In this document: positions 1 through 6,040 of the stretch, piece after piece
Layout: each line of letters opens with the position of its first letter
How positions within the stretch are numbered: position 1 is the first letter of the stretch
Position numbers and translations under genes: made by a program
Notes under the pieces: generated by a model
What the model was told of the DNA's origin: nothing
The model's database searches: none
The model's input: the letters and a program-made list of their open reading frames with translations, nothing else
Source of the DNA: CAYOLL01 sp964404765 [NCBI: uncultured Gemmatimonadota bacterium]
Lineage (GTDB): Bacteria > 4572-55
Direction of reading: 5' to 3'
DNA length: 9,130 nucleotides
NCBI GenBank assembly: GCA_964404765.1
Contig: CAYOLL010000222.1
Span: 1-9,130 of the forward strand

Positions 1-113
1 TCTACAAACGGGTCGCCCTTACAGGGCTTAAGAACAGGTCAATCGTCCAAATGCGAAAGTTATTTAATACACAATCCTAAGTTTCACGAAGTTTGTTGAA
101 AAGCTAAGTTTTT
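1..113. repeat. Partial copy of a dispersed palindromic element (copy 2)
   Basis: This stretch matches the element at the right end of the window in two pieces. Positions 2-18 are identical to 8779-8795. Positions 49-113 match the reverse complement of 8672-8735, with roughly nine differences and one indel by eye. Positions 61-81 correspond to the 21-bp terminal arm at 8960-8980 with about three mismatches. A short GCCC/GGGC hairpin lies at 15-27. The copy continues off the left edge, so its full length is unknown. It lacks the inner hairpin domain found at 8823-8959 in the other copy. No coding content is visible. Confidence 0.8.
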
Positions 114-172
114 GACACTTCTGCAATTTAAAATCGTCATAACGCGTTTCATCCAAACATTTTAGTGATTCT

Positions 173-212
173 TTGAGCCTTGGTGTCTTAGTGGCTGATG
201 AATAATTCAGGG
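173..212. repeat. Degenerate TTTGTGGC-type intergenic repeat before potC
   Basis: The segment reads like GCCTTGGTGTCTTAGTGGC followed by a half-palindrome ATGAATAATTCAGG. A close relative stands at 1424-1472, a similar one at 3728-3751, and an inverted one at 1304-1343. It runs almost into the GGGGAG ribosome binding site of the permease gene (210-215). It could be a dispersed repeat that has landed beside the gene, or part of its leader. The family assignment rests on visual alignment only. Confidence 0.5.
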
Positions 213-225
213 GAGAAAAGCAAAC

Positions 226-1005
226 ATGAAACCCGGTAATCTGTTTCTAAAGCTCCATGTTAGCCTGGTTTATGCTTTTTTATACGCGCCGATTTTAGTG
301 CTGATCGTCTTTTCTTTTAATCAGGAGAAGATAAACGTCGTCTGGAGCGGCTTTACCCTGGATTGGTATCGCAAGCTTCTTAGCAATGTGGAGTTGTTGA
401 CCGCTTTTCAGCACAGCGTTACGATTGCAGGGGCGGTGACGGTTGTTTCGACATTAATAGGCACTTTGCTGGCTTTCGGTATGGTGCGCTACAAGTTTCC
501 CGGCAAAAATGCGCTGGATGCCTTGCTGCACTTGCCGATTATTATTCCGGATATTGTTATCGCTATTTCGATGCTATCATACTACGTACTGATTAAAATG
601 ACGTTAGGTCTGCTCACAATTGCCATCGCTCACGTTTCTTTTTGTGTCGCCTTTGTGACGGTCGTCGTGCGGGCGCGGCTGATCGGCTTTGACAAAAATC
701 TGGAGTTGGCGGCAATGGACCTGGGCGCGACGCCGTGGCGCACCTTTCGTTATGTCACCCTGCCGTTGATTATGCCCGGGGTCGTGGCCGGCGGACTGAT
801 GGCATTCACCTTATCATGGGATGATTTTTTAATTGCTTTTTTCACCTCCGGCGTTGGCGCAACCACTTTGCCGCTGAAAGTTTATTCCATGATAAAGTTT
901 GGCGTCTCGCCGGAAATAAACGCCATCTCCACGCTGACCATTCTGGTTACGGTGATGTTGATTTTGACGGCTATGCGGTTGCAACGTGACGCTGTAGCCT
1001 CTTAA
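226..1005 (+). CDS. potC: Spermidine/putrescine-type ABC transporter permease (PotC-like)
   Basis: This is the inner-membrane permease half of a polyamine-type ABC importer. It would pair with a PotB permease and a PotA ATPase and receive substrate from the PotD-like protein encoded at 2374-3459. The 259 residues are the usual PotC length, with about six hydrophobic segments (near residues 12-31, 64-86, 97-121, 126-150, 182-205 and 233-252). The diagnostic EAA loop, which docks on the ATPase, is at residues 160-180 (ELAAMDLGA, then the terminal LP). The start ATG has a GGGGAG ribosome site at 210-215. No partner permease or ATPase gene adjoins it: 225 bp of repeat lies upstream and 534 bp downstream, an unusually loose arrangement for a pot operon. 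The family is secure; which polyamine, or another cation, is transported cannot be told from the permease. Confidence 0.93.
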   Translation: MKPGNLFLKLHVSLVYAFLYAPILVLIVFSFNQEKINVVWSGFTLDWYRKLLSNVELLTAFQHSVTIAGAVTVVSTLIGTLLAFGMVRYKFPGKNALDALLHLPIIIPDIVIAISMLSYYVLIKMTLGLLTIAIAHVSFCVAFVTVVVRARLIGFDKNLELAAMDLGATPWRTFRYVTLPLIMPGVVAGGLMAFTLSWDDFLIAFFTSGVGATTLPLKVYSMIKFGVSPEINAISTLTILVTVMLILTAMRLQRDAVAS

Positions 1006-1035
1006 CCTTCATTGACAAAAATAGCCTTGCGGTGG

Positions 1036-1281
1036 TTGCGAAGGTTCGCGCTGGGGAGTTCAACAAGCCTTGAAAATATTGGGTTTTTGGTACAAGTTTG
1101 TGGAAGGCGACCGGGGCCGTGGATGTCATTCAGTAGGAATCTTTTTTCAAGCTTGCTAACAGCTTGATTTGAAAGCGGTTACTATCGGCTCACAAAGATT
1201 CTTTCAGAATGACAAGGTGCTCTTCCACGAACTTGTTCCATGAGCCAAATATTGACTCCGCAACAAGTTTAACCTTCGCAA
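1036..1281. repeat. Long imperfect palindrome, MITE-like
   Basis: Several paired arms are nested about one centre. TTGCGAAGGTT (1036-1046) pairs perfectly with 1271-1281. GGAGT (1055-1059) pairs with 1255-1259. The 15-mer at 1092-1106 pairs with 1222-1236 in 14 of 15 positions. The 20-mer starting GTCATTC at 1125-1144 pairs with 1194-1213 in 16 of 20. The centre contains CAAGC/GCTTG. There is no reading frame inside. The GTCATTC...GAATCTTT arm resembles a dispersed repeat I recall from several environmental genomes; that is memory, not a search. A non-autonomous mobile element is the simplest explanation. Confidence 0.65.
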
Positions 1282-1303
1282 GGTTCGCAAGGTTTTCTGC
1301 ATC

Positions 1304-1472
1304 CTGAGTAATTCAGGCCACAAAGTCACCAAGTCACAAAGGCTTATAAAATCAGAGTTTAGGCGTTTTGAAAAAAATATTCTAAAAAATCTATTTTTTG
1401 GATTTAACTCTATAACTTGTTATCCTTTTGTGCCTTAGAGTCTTTGTGGCAAAAATTATGAATAATTCAGGG
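1304..1472. repeat. Inverted pair of CACAAAGT-type repeats
   Basis: The left arm (1304-1343) carries three tandem 8-mers, CACAAAGT, CACCAAGT and CACAAAGG, at 1319-1342, preceded by GTAATTCAGG. The right arm (1424-1472) carries the reverse form, GCCTTAGAGTCTTTGTGGC at 1432-1450, followed by ATGAATAATTCAGG. Between them AGAGTT (near 1354) can pair with AACTCT (near 1406). The pair forms an imperfect palindrome that ends about 65 bp before the lipoprotein start codon. Related arms occur before three other genes in the window. Confidence 0.6.
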
Positions 1473-1539
1473 CATCCATTCCGAGTTTTGACCAACTGTT
1501 TTTACGCAAAAATTTTTAAAAGCATTTTCGGAGGACAAC

Positions 1540-2313
1540 ATGAAATTGCAATTATGGGGAATTTTGAGCTGCCTGACCATTCTTTCGGCGTGCAGCAAGC
1601 CGGGTGGAAACGAGACCATGCAGCAGCAAGTCGAAAACCAACCACCGGTTAGTACAACAACAGACCAAACCGCTGTTTTTGATTCCTCACAGGTGATTGT
1701 TACATTGGGCAACTGGTATGTTGATAAGGAAACTAATTTTTTACAGATTTTTGGCGCTGTTACCAATAACACAAGTCGTCCTATTACCGGTCAGGTGGCG
1801 TTTCGTTATTATGATGGCAGCGGGCAGGCCATTTCCGCCGATGTTCTGGGTCAAACCGGCGACGATAGCGTGCCCTTTTCCGGCCCAATTGCCCCCGGTC
1901 AAAAGGGTTATTTTAATCGGCCGCGCGATTTGGCCAAATTATCGGCCAAAGAGATCAGTCGGGTGGAAGCCAAACTGTGGTACGCCAAACCGCACGATCA
2001 CGCGCCGTTGGGGCACTTTCCCGCGCCGCCGCAAGTGCAGCTAACTCACGACGCTATGCCGGAAATTCTAATCAACGGCGTTGTCAAAAACAGCGGCGAT
2101 GTGGACTGCTCCTCGCCGGTCGTCTGGATTGCGCTTTTGAGTAAGGGTCGGGTTCTCTACACGGCGGAAGCTGTAACGGAGCGAGACGACTCGCTGCCGG
2201 CTGGAGCCGAAGCCGCCTTTAACTTTAAAACCATGATGTCTTTTATCAATCTGCCCGAACCTTATGACGAGGTGCAGTTTGCGCTGGAGTGCTCGTGGGC
2301 AGGCAATGATTAA
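1540..2313 (+). CDS. Lipoprotein with two FxLyD-like domains
   Basis: This is a predicted secreted lipoprotein of 257 residues and unknown specific function. Residues 1-18 form a lipoprotein signal peptide ending in the lipobox LSAC, with Cys18 as the lipidated residue, followed by a Gln/Thr-rich linker to about residue 50. Residues about 50-148 read as an immunoglobulin-like FxLyD domain: a FLQIFGAVTNNTSRP core, then strands with a YYDGSGQ turn and a PGQKGYF turn. Residues about 165-253 repeat the pattern (ILINGVVKNSG, then a PAGAEAAFNF turn). This second copy carries two cysteines, Cys190 and Cys251, which could form a disulfide. A strong GGAGG site (1530-1534) fixes the start. The gene is 60 bp upstream of the PotD-like gene and on the same strand, so co-transcription and a role beside the transporter are plausible but inferred. 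FxLyD domains are common in envelope proteins and do not indicate a reaction. Confidence 0.8.
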   Translation: MKLQLWGILSCLTILSACSKPGGNETMQQQVENQPPVSTTTDQTAVFDSSQVIVTLGNWYVDKETNFLQIFGAVTNNTSRPITGQVAFRYYDGSGQAISADVLGQTGDDSVPFSGPIAPGQKGYFNRPRDLAKLSAKEISRVEAKLWYAKPHDHAPLGHFPAPPQVQLTHDAMPEILINGVVKNSGDVDCSSPVVWIALLSKGRVLYTAEAVTERDDSLPAGAEAAFNFKTMMSFINLPEPYDEVQFALECSWAGND

Positions 2314-2373
2314 AACTTCAAATGTTTGTAACCCTGTTTTTCATCCATTTTTTATCTGAGCGAAGGAGATTTA

Positions 2374-3459
2374 ATGATGATGCGGATCATAAAATTTGTA
2401 TTAATACTAGCCCTGACGGGCTGCTCAAAGCCTCAGGAAACGCCACAACAGCAGGCAACCTCGCAACCGGCGGGAGAGCAGCCCAAACCGGAATTGTCTA
2501 AAGAATTGAACATCTACAATTGGTCCAACTACATTGCGCCAAATACGATTCCGGATTTTGAAAAAGAGTTCGGGGTAAAGGTTCATTACGACAATTATGC
2601 CAGCAATGAAGAGCTATTGGCCAAGCTGCAGGCCGGTGGCGCGGGTTATGATATTATTGTGCCGACGGGATACATGGTTAAAATTATGTCCAGCCTGGGG
2701 TTATTAGCCGAGTTGGATATGACGCATATTCCGAATTTTCAAAATATTGTGCCGGAATATAAGAATACGCCGTTTGATCCGGGTAATAAATACTCCGTGC
2801 CGTATCAGGTTGGATTGGGTGGATTGGGTATCAATACCGCTAAAGTGAAAGAGCCGATTGACAGTTGGGCCACTTTGTGGGATGCAAAGTACAAAGGGCG
2901 TATTTCGATTCTGGATGACTCACGCTCCGGATTTATCCCGGCGCTCAAACTGATGGGCTATTCGATAAATTCTACCAGTGCGGAGCAGTTGCAGCAGGCA
3001 AAAGAAATGCTGATCAAGCAAAAAGCCCTGGTCAAAGCCTACACCAGCGACACCTATATGGATATGCTTAAGTCCGGTGATGTCTGGATTGCTTATGGCT
3101 ACAGCGGGGATGTCTATCAAGTGATTGCTGAAGCGCCGCATATTAAATTTGTGATTCCTAAAGAGGGCGTAGAAATTGGGGTTGATAACCTCTGTATTCC
3201 AAAAAATGCCCCTCATCAATATACGGCGGAAGTTTTTATTAACTATATTTTGCGTGCCGGTGTTGGCGCAGCCATTACCAACGCCACACATTACGGTAGC
3301 CCGAATGCCGCGTCGCGCGATTCGATTTTGCCGGAAATTCTCAATGATCCCGGCATTTTTCCGCCAAAGGAAGTGCTGGATCGCTGCGAATTTATTAACG
3401 ATGTCGGTGAGGCAACTCAGCATTACGACCGGCTGTGGAGCGAGCTCAAATCCAATTAA
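2374..3459 (+). CDS. potD: Polyamine-binding lipoprotein of ABC importer (PotD-like)
   Basis: This is the extracytoplasmic substrate-binding subunit that would deliver a polyamine, or a related organic cation, to the PotB/PotC permease. The signal peptide ends in LTGC with Cys17 as the lipid anchor, and a Pro/Gln/Glu-rich tether runs to about residue 43. The PotD family signature follows: LNIYNWSNYIAP (residues 45-56), then YDNYASNEELLAKLQAG and GYDIIVPT (91-98). Trp50 and Tyr53 match the ligand-stacking pair of E. coli PotD, and Asp271 matches its key carboxylate, as I recall them. Two other contacts appear changed (Gly269 and Ser185), so substrate preference is uncertain. The length of 361 residues is normal. 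ATG codons at 2374, 2377 and 2380 are all in frame. AAGGAG at 2363-2368 allows the first or second, and the choice hardly changes the signal peptide. No terminator is visible after the stop. Confidence 0.93.
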   Translation: MMMRIIKFVLILALTGCSKPQETPQQQATSQPAGEQPKPELSKELNIYNWSNYIAPNTIPDFEKEFGVKVHYDNYASNEELLAKLQAGGAGYDIIVPTGYMVKIMSSLGLLAELDMTHIPNFQNIVPEYKNTPFDPGNKYSVPYQVGLGGLGINTAKVKEPIDSWATLWDAKYKGRISILDDSRSGFIPALKLMGYSINSTSAEQLQQAKEMLIKQKALVKAYTSDTYMDMLKSGDVWIAYGYSGDVYQVIAEAPHIKFVIPKEGVEIGVDNLCIPKNAPHQYTAEVFINYILRAGVGAAITNATHYGSPNAASRDSILPEILNDPGIFPPKEVLDRCEFINDVGEATQHYDRLWSELKSN

Positions 3460-3540
3460 GCGGACGGCAAACACCCAATATACGATTTTCTGAACTTTGA
3501 CCCGGAAGCCTATAATTCATCTGATTTCATGAAATTTTCC

Positions 3541-3569
3541 TTGACCGCCGCTGGTGTAAATCTTACTTT
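3541..3569 (+). promoter_or_regulatory. Weak sigma70-like promoter candidate
   Basis: TTGACC at 3541-3546 is followed after 17 bp by TACTTT at 3564-3569. This would start a transcript with a leader of about 225 bases before the GTG-start gene at 3801. The -10 match is modest and the organism's promoter consensus is unknown, so this is only a candidate. Confidence 0.2.
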
Positions 3570-3617
3570 TAGCGATTGTTGTTCGCTTAAATGACGGTAC
3601 GAGAAACGCAGCACTCG

Positions 3618-3751
3618 CCACAAAGGTAGCAAGCCCTAAAGTTTGACGAACACGGCGCTTAAATTTTAAGGTTGCAAACTATTTTGATCAAACATGATAG
3701 TCGTTCTGTAACTGTAAGTTCTTTTGAATTTGTGGCTGGTCAGTAATTCAA
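3618..3751. repeat. Degenerate inverted pair related to the CACAAAGT repeats
   Basis: Positions 3618-3641 begin CCACAAAGG and match the tandem 8-mer block at 1318-1341 in about 18 of 24 positions. Positions 3728-3751 hold TTTGTGGCTGG followed by CAGTAATTCA, the opposite orientation. The layout repeats that of 1304-1472, including its position shortly upstream of a start codon. Divergence is considerable, so homology is likely but not certain. Confidence 0.45.
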
Positions 3752-3788
3752 GTTAAGACGTTAGCAAGGCTTTACCTGGTAATAAGCC

Positions 3789-3793
3789 GAGGA
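3789..3793 (+). promoter_or_regulatory. Ribosome binding site deciding a GTG start
   Basis: GAGGA lies 7 bp before GTG at 3801. The only nearby ATG, at 3793, runs into a stop after three codons, so GTG is the real start. Confidence 0.75.
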
Positions 3794-3800
3794 TGGTTGT

Positions 3801-5711
3801 GTGAATCAATTTGAAGTCGTTAAATGGGAACGTGCGCTTGAGGGTAAGCGAGAAGTTTATATTCATGAAGATTCAGAAATTAGCCAGACGGGCGGCCGCT
3901 TTTTCTTTTTGATCGAAAGCGAGGAAGCCGGTGAATTAGGTAAGTTGGCCCGGCAGCTTTTTTGTAAGGAAATGCTGGCATCTTACCATTCTTTTTCACA
4001 AATCCGCGATACAAAAACACATCTTACGGAATCCATTCAAAAAGCCAATGAAGCATTATTGGCTTTTTTTGAGGAAAATGAAATTCCCGGTCATCAAGGG
4101 TTGATGGTAACTGTTATTGCCCTGGAAGAAGACCGGGTTTATCATTTTCAGATTGGCGCGCAGCCATTTATTATCTGGCGCAATGAGACGCCGGTATATC
4201 TGGGCTCCAAGCTGGATCCGCTGAATCCGCCGTCCGAAGAAGAGATTTCCCTGCGCGAGACGATGCGTCTGCCGATACAGTCGATCAAAGATGACATGCT
4301 GGAAATTCAGGAGACCCGGCTGAAGAACGGTGATTTGCTGCTGATTACGTCCAGCAATCTAACGCTGGCGCTTTCTTCCGCCGAGCAAGTTCGCGATCTG
4401 GTAGAGCATCGTATTCCTGCCGAAATCCGTGATGAAATTAAACGCGCTGTGGAAGATTTGGTAACGCCCCATGCATCTGCAGTACTGTGCATTCGGGCGA
4501 ACGCGGTGGAGAAGCCGGAGGCGCCGAAGACCGAACGCATGTCGGGCTTTAAGCCGGAAATTAATCTGCAACTGCCGACCCTGCGCAAAGCGGCTTTGCT
4601 TGGCGGCGGCGTCATTGTGGCCATGATTTTGATTTACGTCATGACCCGCATTTTTTCGGCCTTTGGTCCGGACGATGCGGAAGTGCCCAATCGTGACGGC
4701 GGAGAGTCCAAGCCCATTGCCGCGGCTGTAGATCAACCTGCCGGTAAGGTTATCTGGGAAAAAAACATGGGCGCTGAAGTTTCGTCCTCGCCCCGGGTGC
4801 AAAACGGCGTTATCTATTTTGGCTGTAAAGACGGCAACCTGTACGCTTTGGATGCCGAGACCGGCGATTTGAAATGGCGCTTCCGGACAACGGAAGGGAT
4901 CGGCTCCTCGCCCACATTGGATGATTCGCTGGTTTATATCGGCTCGTACGACTACCAACTTTATGCGGTTAGCAAAGAAACCGGGGCGCTGGTCTGGAAA
5001 TATCACACGGACGCGCGCATCGTCTCCTCGCCGGTTGTCGCTGAGAAAACAGTCTACGTCGGCTCTAATGATTATAAACTGCACGCGGTTTCAACTATAA
5101 ACGGCGAAAAAGCCTGGGTTGTCAAAACCCAAAACATTGTCTGGGCTTCGCCGGTGATCTTTGCCAGCCGGCTTTATTTTGCTTCGGTTGATGGTTATTT
5201 ATATTGCACGTCGTTAGGCGGTGAACCGGTGTGGAAAAGCGATATAGGCCGTGGTGTGCATGGCCTCTATTCATCACCGGCTGCCGAAAGCTCCTATGTT
5301 TTTCTAGGCTCAAAAGATGGCGCTTTGTACGGGGTCGATGCCATTAGTGGCGCAATTAAATGGTCGTATCAAACAAACGGCGCGGTGCGATCCTCGCCTG
5401 CGGTCAGCAATGGCAAGGTTTATGTCGGCTCCGAAAGCACATTCATTTATGGCTTGACTTCGACCGGTCAGGAACTCTGGAAATTTAAGACAGCCGGCAA
5501 TGTCAACTCATCTCCTGCCATCAGCAATGGTATTGTTTATGTTGGATGTGACGATCATCAGCTCTATGCTTTGGATGGGATTAGTGGCGAAAAACGTTGG
5601 TCGCATGATATGGGCAGCAGCGTTTATTCATCGCCTTATGTCGCTAACGGTGTTGTCTATGTTGGCTCCAAAAACGGTATTGTCAAAGCGCTTTCTACCG
5701 GCGGTTTTTAA
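3801..5711 (+). CDS. Degenerate PP2C-like domain, membrane helix and PQQ-type beta-propeller
   Basis: A 636-residue fusion. Residues about 1-235 follow the PP2C (SpoIIE/Stp-type) phosphatase pattern. The metal-binding sites are gone: ESEEAG (39-44) stands where DGMGG is expected, GAQPF (119-123) where GDSR is expected, and SSNLT (184-188) where SDGLT is expected. This half is therefore probably a non-catalytic binding or sensing domain in the cytoplasm. One hydrophobic helix spans about 264-282, with Arg262-Lys263 on its N-terminal side, which favours N-in topology. Residues about 315-636 contain eight repeats of about 40 residues. Each has an SSP-type turn (prolines at 331, 371, 411, 451, 493, 533, 572 and 612), a YVGS-like strand and a closing Trp (319, 359, 399, 439, 478, 521, 560 and 600). 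This is an eight-bladed PQQ-dehydrogenase/BamB-type propeller, probably outside the membrane. No catalytic or cofactor site is evident, so an enzyme role is not claimed. Sensing or scaffolding is inferred. The gene stands alone and is followed by a strong terminator. Confidence 0.85.
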   Translation: MNQFEVVKWERALEGKREVYIHEDSEISQTGGRFFFLIESEEAGELGKLARQLFCKEMLASYHSFSQIRDTKTHLTESIQKANEALLAFFEENEIPGHQGLMVTVIALEEDRVYHFQIGAQPFIIWRNETPVYLGSKLDPLNPPSEEEISLRETMRLPIQSIKDDMLEIQETRLKNGDLLLITSSNLTLALSSAEQVRDLVEHRIPAEIRDEIKRAVEDLVTPHASAVLCIRANAVEKPEAPKTERMSGFKPEINLQLPTLRKAALLGGGVIVAMILIYVMTRIFSAFGPDDAEVPNRDGGESKPIAAAVDQPAGKVIWEKNMGAEVSSSPRVQNGVIYFGCKDGNLYALDAETGDLKWRFRTTEGIGSSPTLDDSLVYIGSYDYQLYAVSKETGALVWKYHTDARIVSSPVVAEKTVYVGSNDYKLHAVSTINGEKAWVVKTQNIVWASPVIFASRLYFASVDGYLYCTSLGGEPVWKSDIGRGVHGLYSSPAAESSYVFLGSKDGALYGVDAISGAIKWSYQTNGAVRSSPAVSNGKVYVGSESTFIYGLTSTGQELWKFKTAGNVNSSPAISNGIVYVGCDDHQLYALDGISGEKRWSHDMGSSVYSSPYVANGVVYVGSKNGIVKALSTGGF

Positions 5712-5751
5712 GCGAGGTCGCTATGGGTCCGACCACATTAAAACTTAATCC

Positions 5752-5787
5752 ACAAAAAAAGCAGGTTGCTATACCTGCTTTTTTTGT
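5752..5787 (+). terminator. Strong rho-independent terminator, possibly bidirectional
   Basis: A perfect 15-bp stem is formed by 5752-5766 and 5773-5787 around the loop TGCTAT. It has a GCAGGT/ACCTGC core, seven A residues on the left and seven T residues on the right. It lies 40 bp after the propeller gene's stop codon. The A and T tracts would let it work on either strand, though no gene reads in from the other side within the window. Confidence 0.92.
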
Positions 5788-5802
5788 CTATGAGTTCCCG
5801 AA

Positions 5803-5819
5803 AATGAACAATGTTCATT
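5803..5819. promoter_or_regulatory. Palindromic operator candidate upstream of enoyl-CoA hydratase gene
   Basis: The site is AATGAACA-A-TGTTCATT, two perfect 8-bp arms around one base. An overlapping palindrome, AACAATG-TT-CATTGTT, covers 5807-5822. Size and symmetry resemble TetR-family operators, some of which control fatty-acid or branched-chain acyl-CoA genes. It lies 221 bp before the hydratase start codon, just after the terminator. No regulator gene is in the window, and a chance palindrome or short hairpin remains possible. Confidence 0.4.
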
Positions 5820-5883
5820 GTTTAACTCTGACCTGAAAAATCCATTATTATTAAGTAGTCTGACAAAATGGGTGTGGTATTTT

Positions 5884-5937
5884 TGTAGCACGATTTGCCT
5901 AAATCGTGCCTGCGCGAAATAGGCATTTCGCGCTACA
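5884..5937. repeat. Compact double-hairpin (cloverleaf) REP-like element
   Basis: TGTA (5884-5887) pairs with TACA (5934-5937) and encloses two perfect 9-bp hairpins. Hairpin 1 is GCACGATTT (5888-5896), loop GCCT, arm 5901-5909. Hairpin 2 is GCGCGAAAT (5912-5920), loop AGGC, arm 5925-5933. The two loops are complementary to each other; with one flanking base each, TGCCTA faces TAGGCA. The layout resembles REP/BIME units mobilised by RAYT transposases, but none is in the window. An upstream in-frame GTG at 5906 lies inside this repeat and is not a credible gene start. Confidence 0.75.
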
Positions 5938-6030
5938 TTTCATCAAACAAAATGCCACCATAATTCTGTCCGACCACTTAGTTATTTTTTGTGATATTGT
6001 GGCTCATGCAAAATCCAGGCTAAAACCTAA

Positions 6031-6035
6031 AGGGA
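6031..6035 (+). promoter_or_regulatory. Ribosome binding site fixing the hydratase start
   Basis: AGGGA lies 5 bp before ATG 6041. This start gives the normal family N-terminus, whereas the earlier in-frame GTG (5906) would add 45 residues encoded partly by the repeat at 5884-5937. Confidence 0.7.
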
Positions 6036-6040
6036 TAAAA

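Larger units (their letters stand above)
1006..1539. other. 534-bp repeat-filled spacer between permease and lipoprotein genes
   Basis: No convincing gene is present. The spacer holds a long imperfect palindrome (1036-1281), a short CCTT/AAGG hairpin cluster (1271-1293), an inverted pair of CACAAAGT-type repeats (1304-1472) and an AT-rich stretch. That stretch contains a 7-bp AAAAAAT/ATTTTTT stem near 1384-1399. There is no clear terminator directly after the permease stop codon. A reading frame can be opened at 1428, but it is built from repeat sequence and then overlaps the lipoprotein gene, so it is not called. Confidence 0.75.
3460..3800. other. 341-bp spacer with degenerate repeats
   Basis: No gene is supported here. 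The spacer contains two perfect short palindromes, ATTTCATGAAAT at 3524-3535 and TTTGATCAAA at 3683-3692, and a degenerate inverted repeat pair at 3618-3751. A weak promoter candidate lies at 3541-3569. An isolated TATAAT at 3511-3516 has no -35 partner at the right distance. There is no hairpin with a T-run to end transcription from the PotD-like gene. Confidence 0.6.

Noticed and set aside
1319-1342. Three tandem 8-mers as a possible CRISPR or microsatellite
   Set aside because: There are only three degenerate units with no spacers, and relatives occur elsewhere as dispersed arms.
1428-1652. Short + strand reading frame across the repeat and the lipoprotein start
   Set aside because: It starts in a dispersed repeat, overlaps the lipoprotein gene out of frame and encodes nothing recognisable.
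2920-3474. 184-codon antisense frame over the PotD-like gene
   Set aside because: It is a shadow of a strongly recognised gene, with no ribosome site or family pattern.
3511-3516. Perfect TATAAT as a promoter -10
   Set aside because: The nearest TTGACC ends only 8 bp upstream, and nothing resembling a -35 stands at 16-18 bp.
4359-5084. 241-codon antisense frame inside the propeller gene
   Set aside because: The + strand frame has clear domain and repeat structure; the antisense product has low-complexity composition and no motif.
5906-6040. An N-terminal extension of the hydratase starting at GTG 5906
   Set aside because: The GTG lies inside the double-hairpin repeat, has no ribosome site, and the added 45 residues are not crotonase-like. 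ATG 6041 with AGGGA fits.
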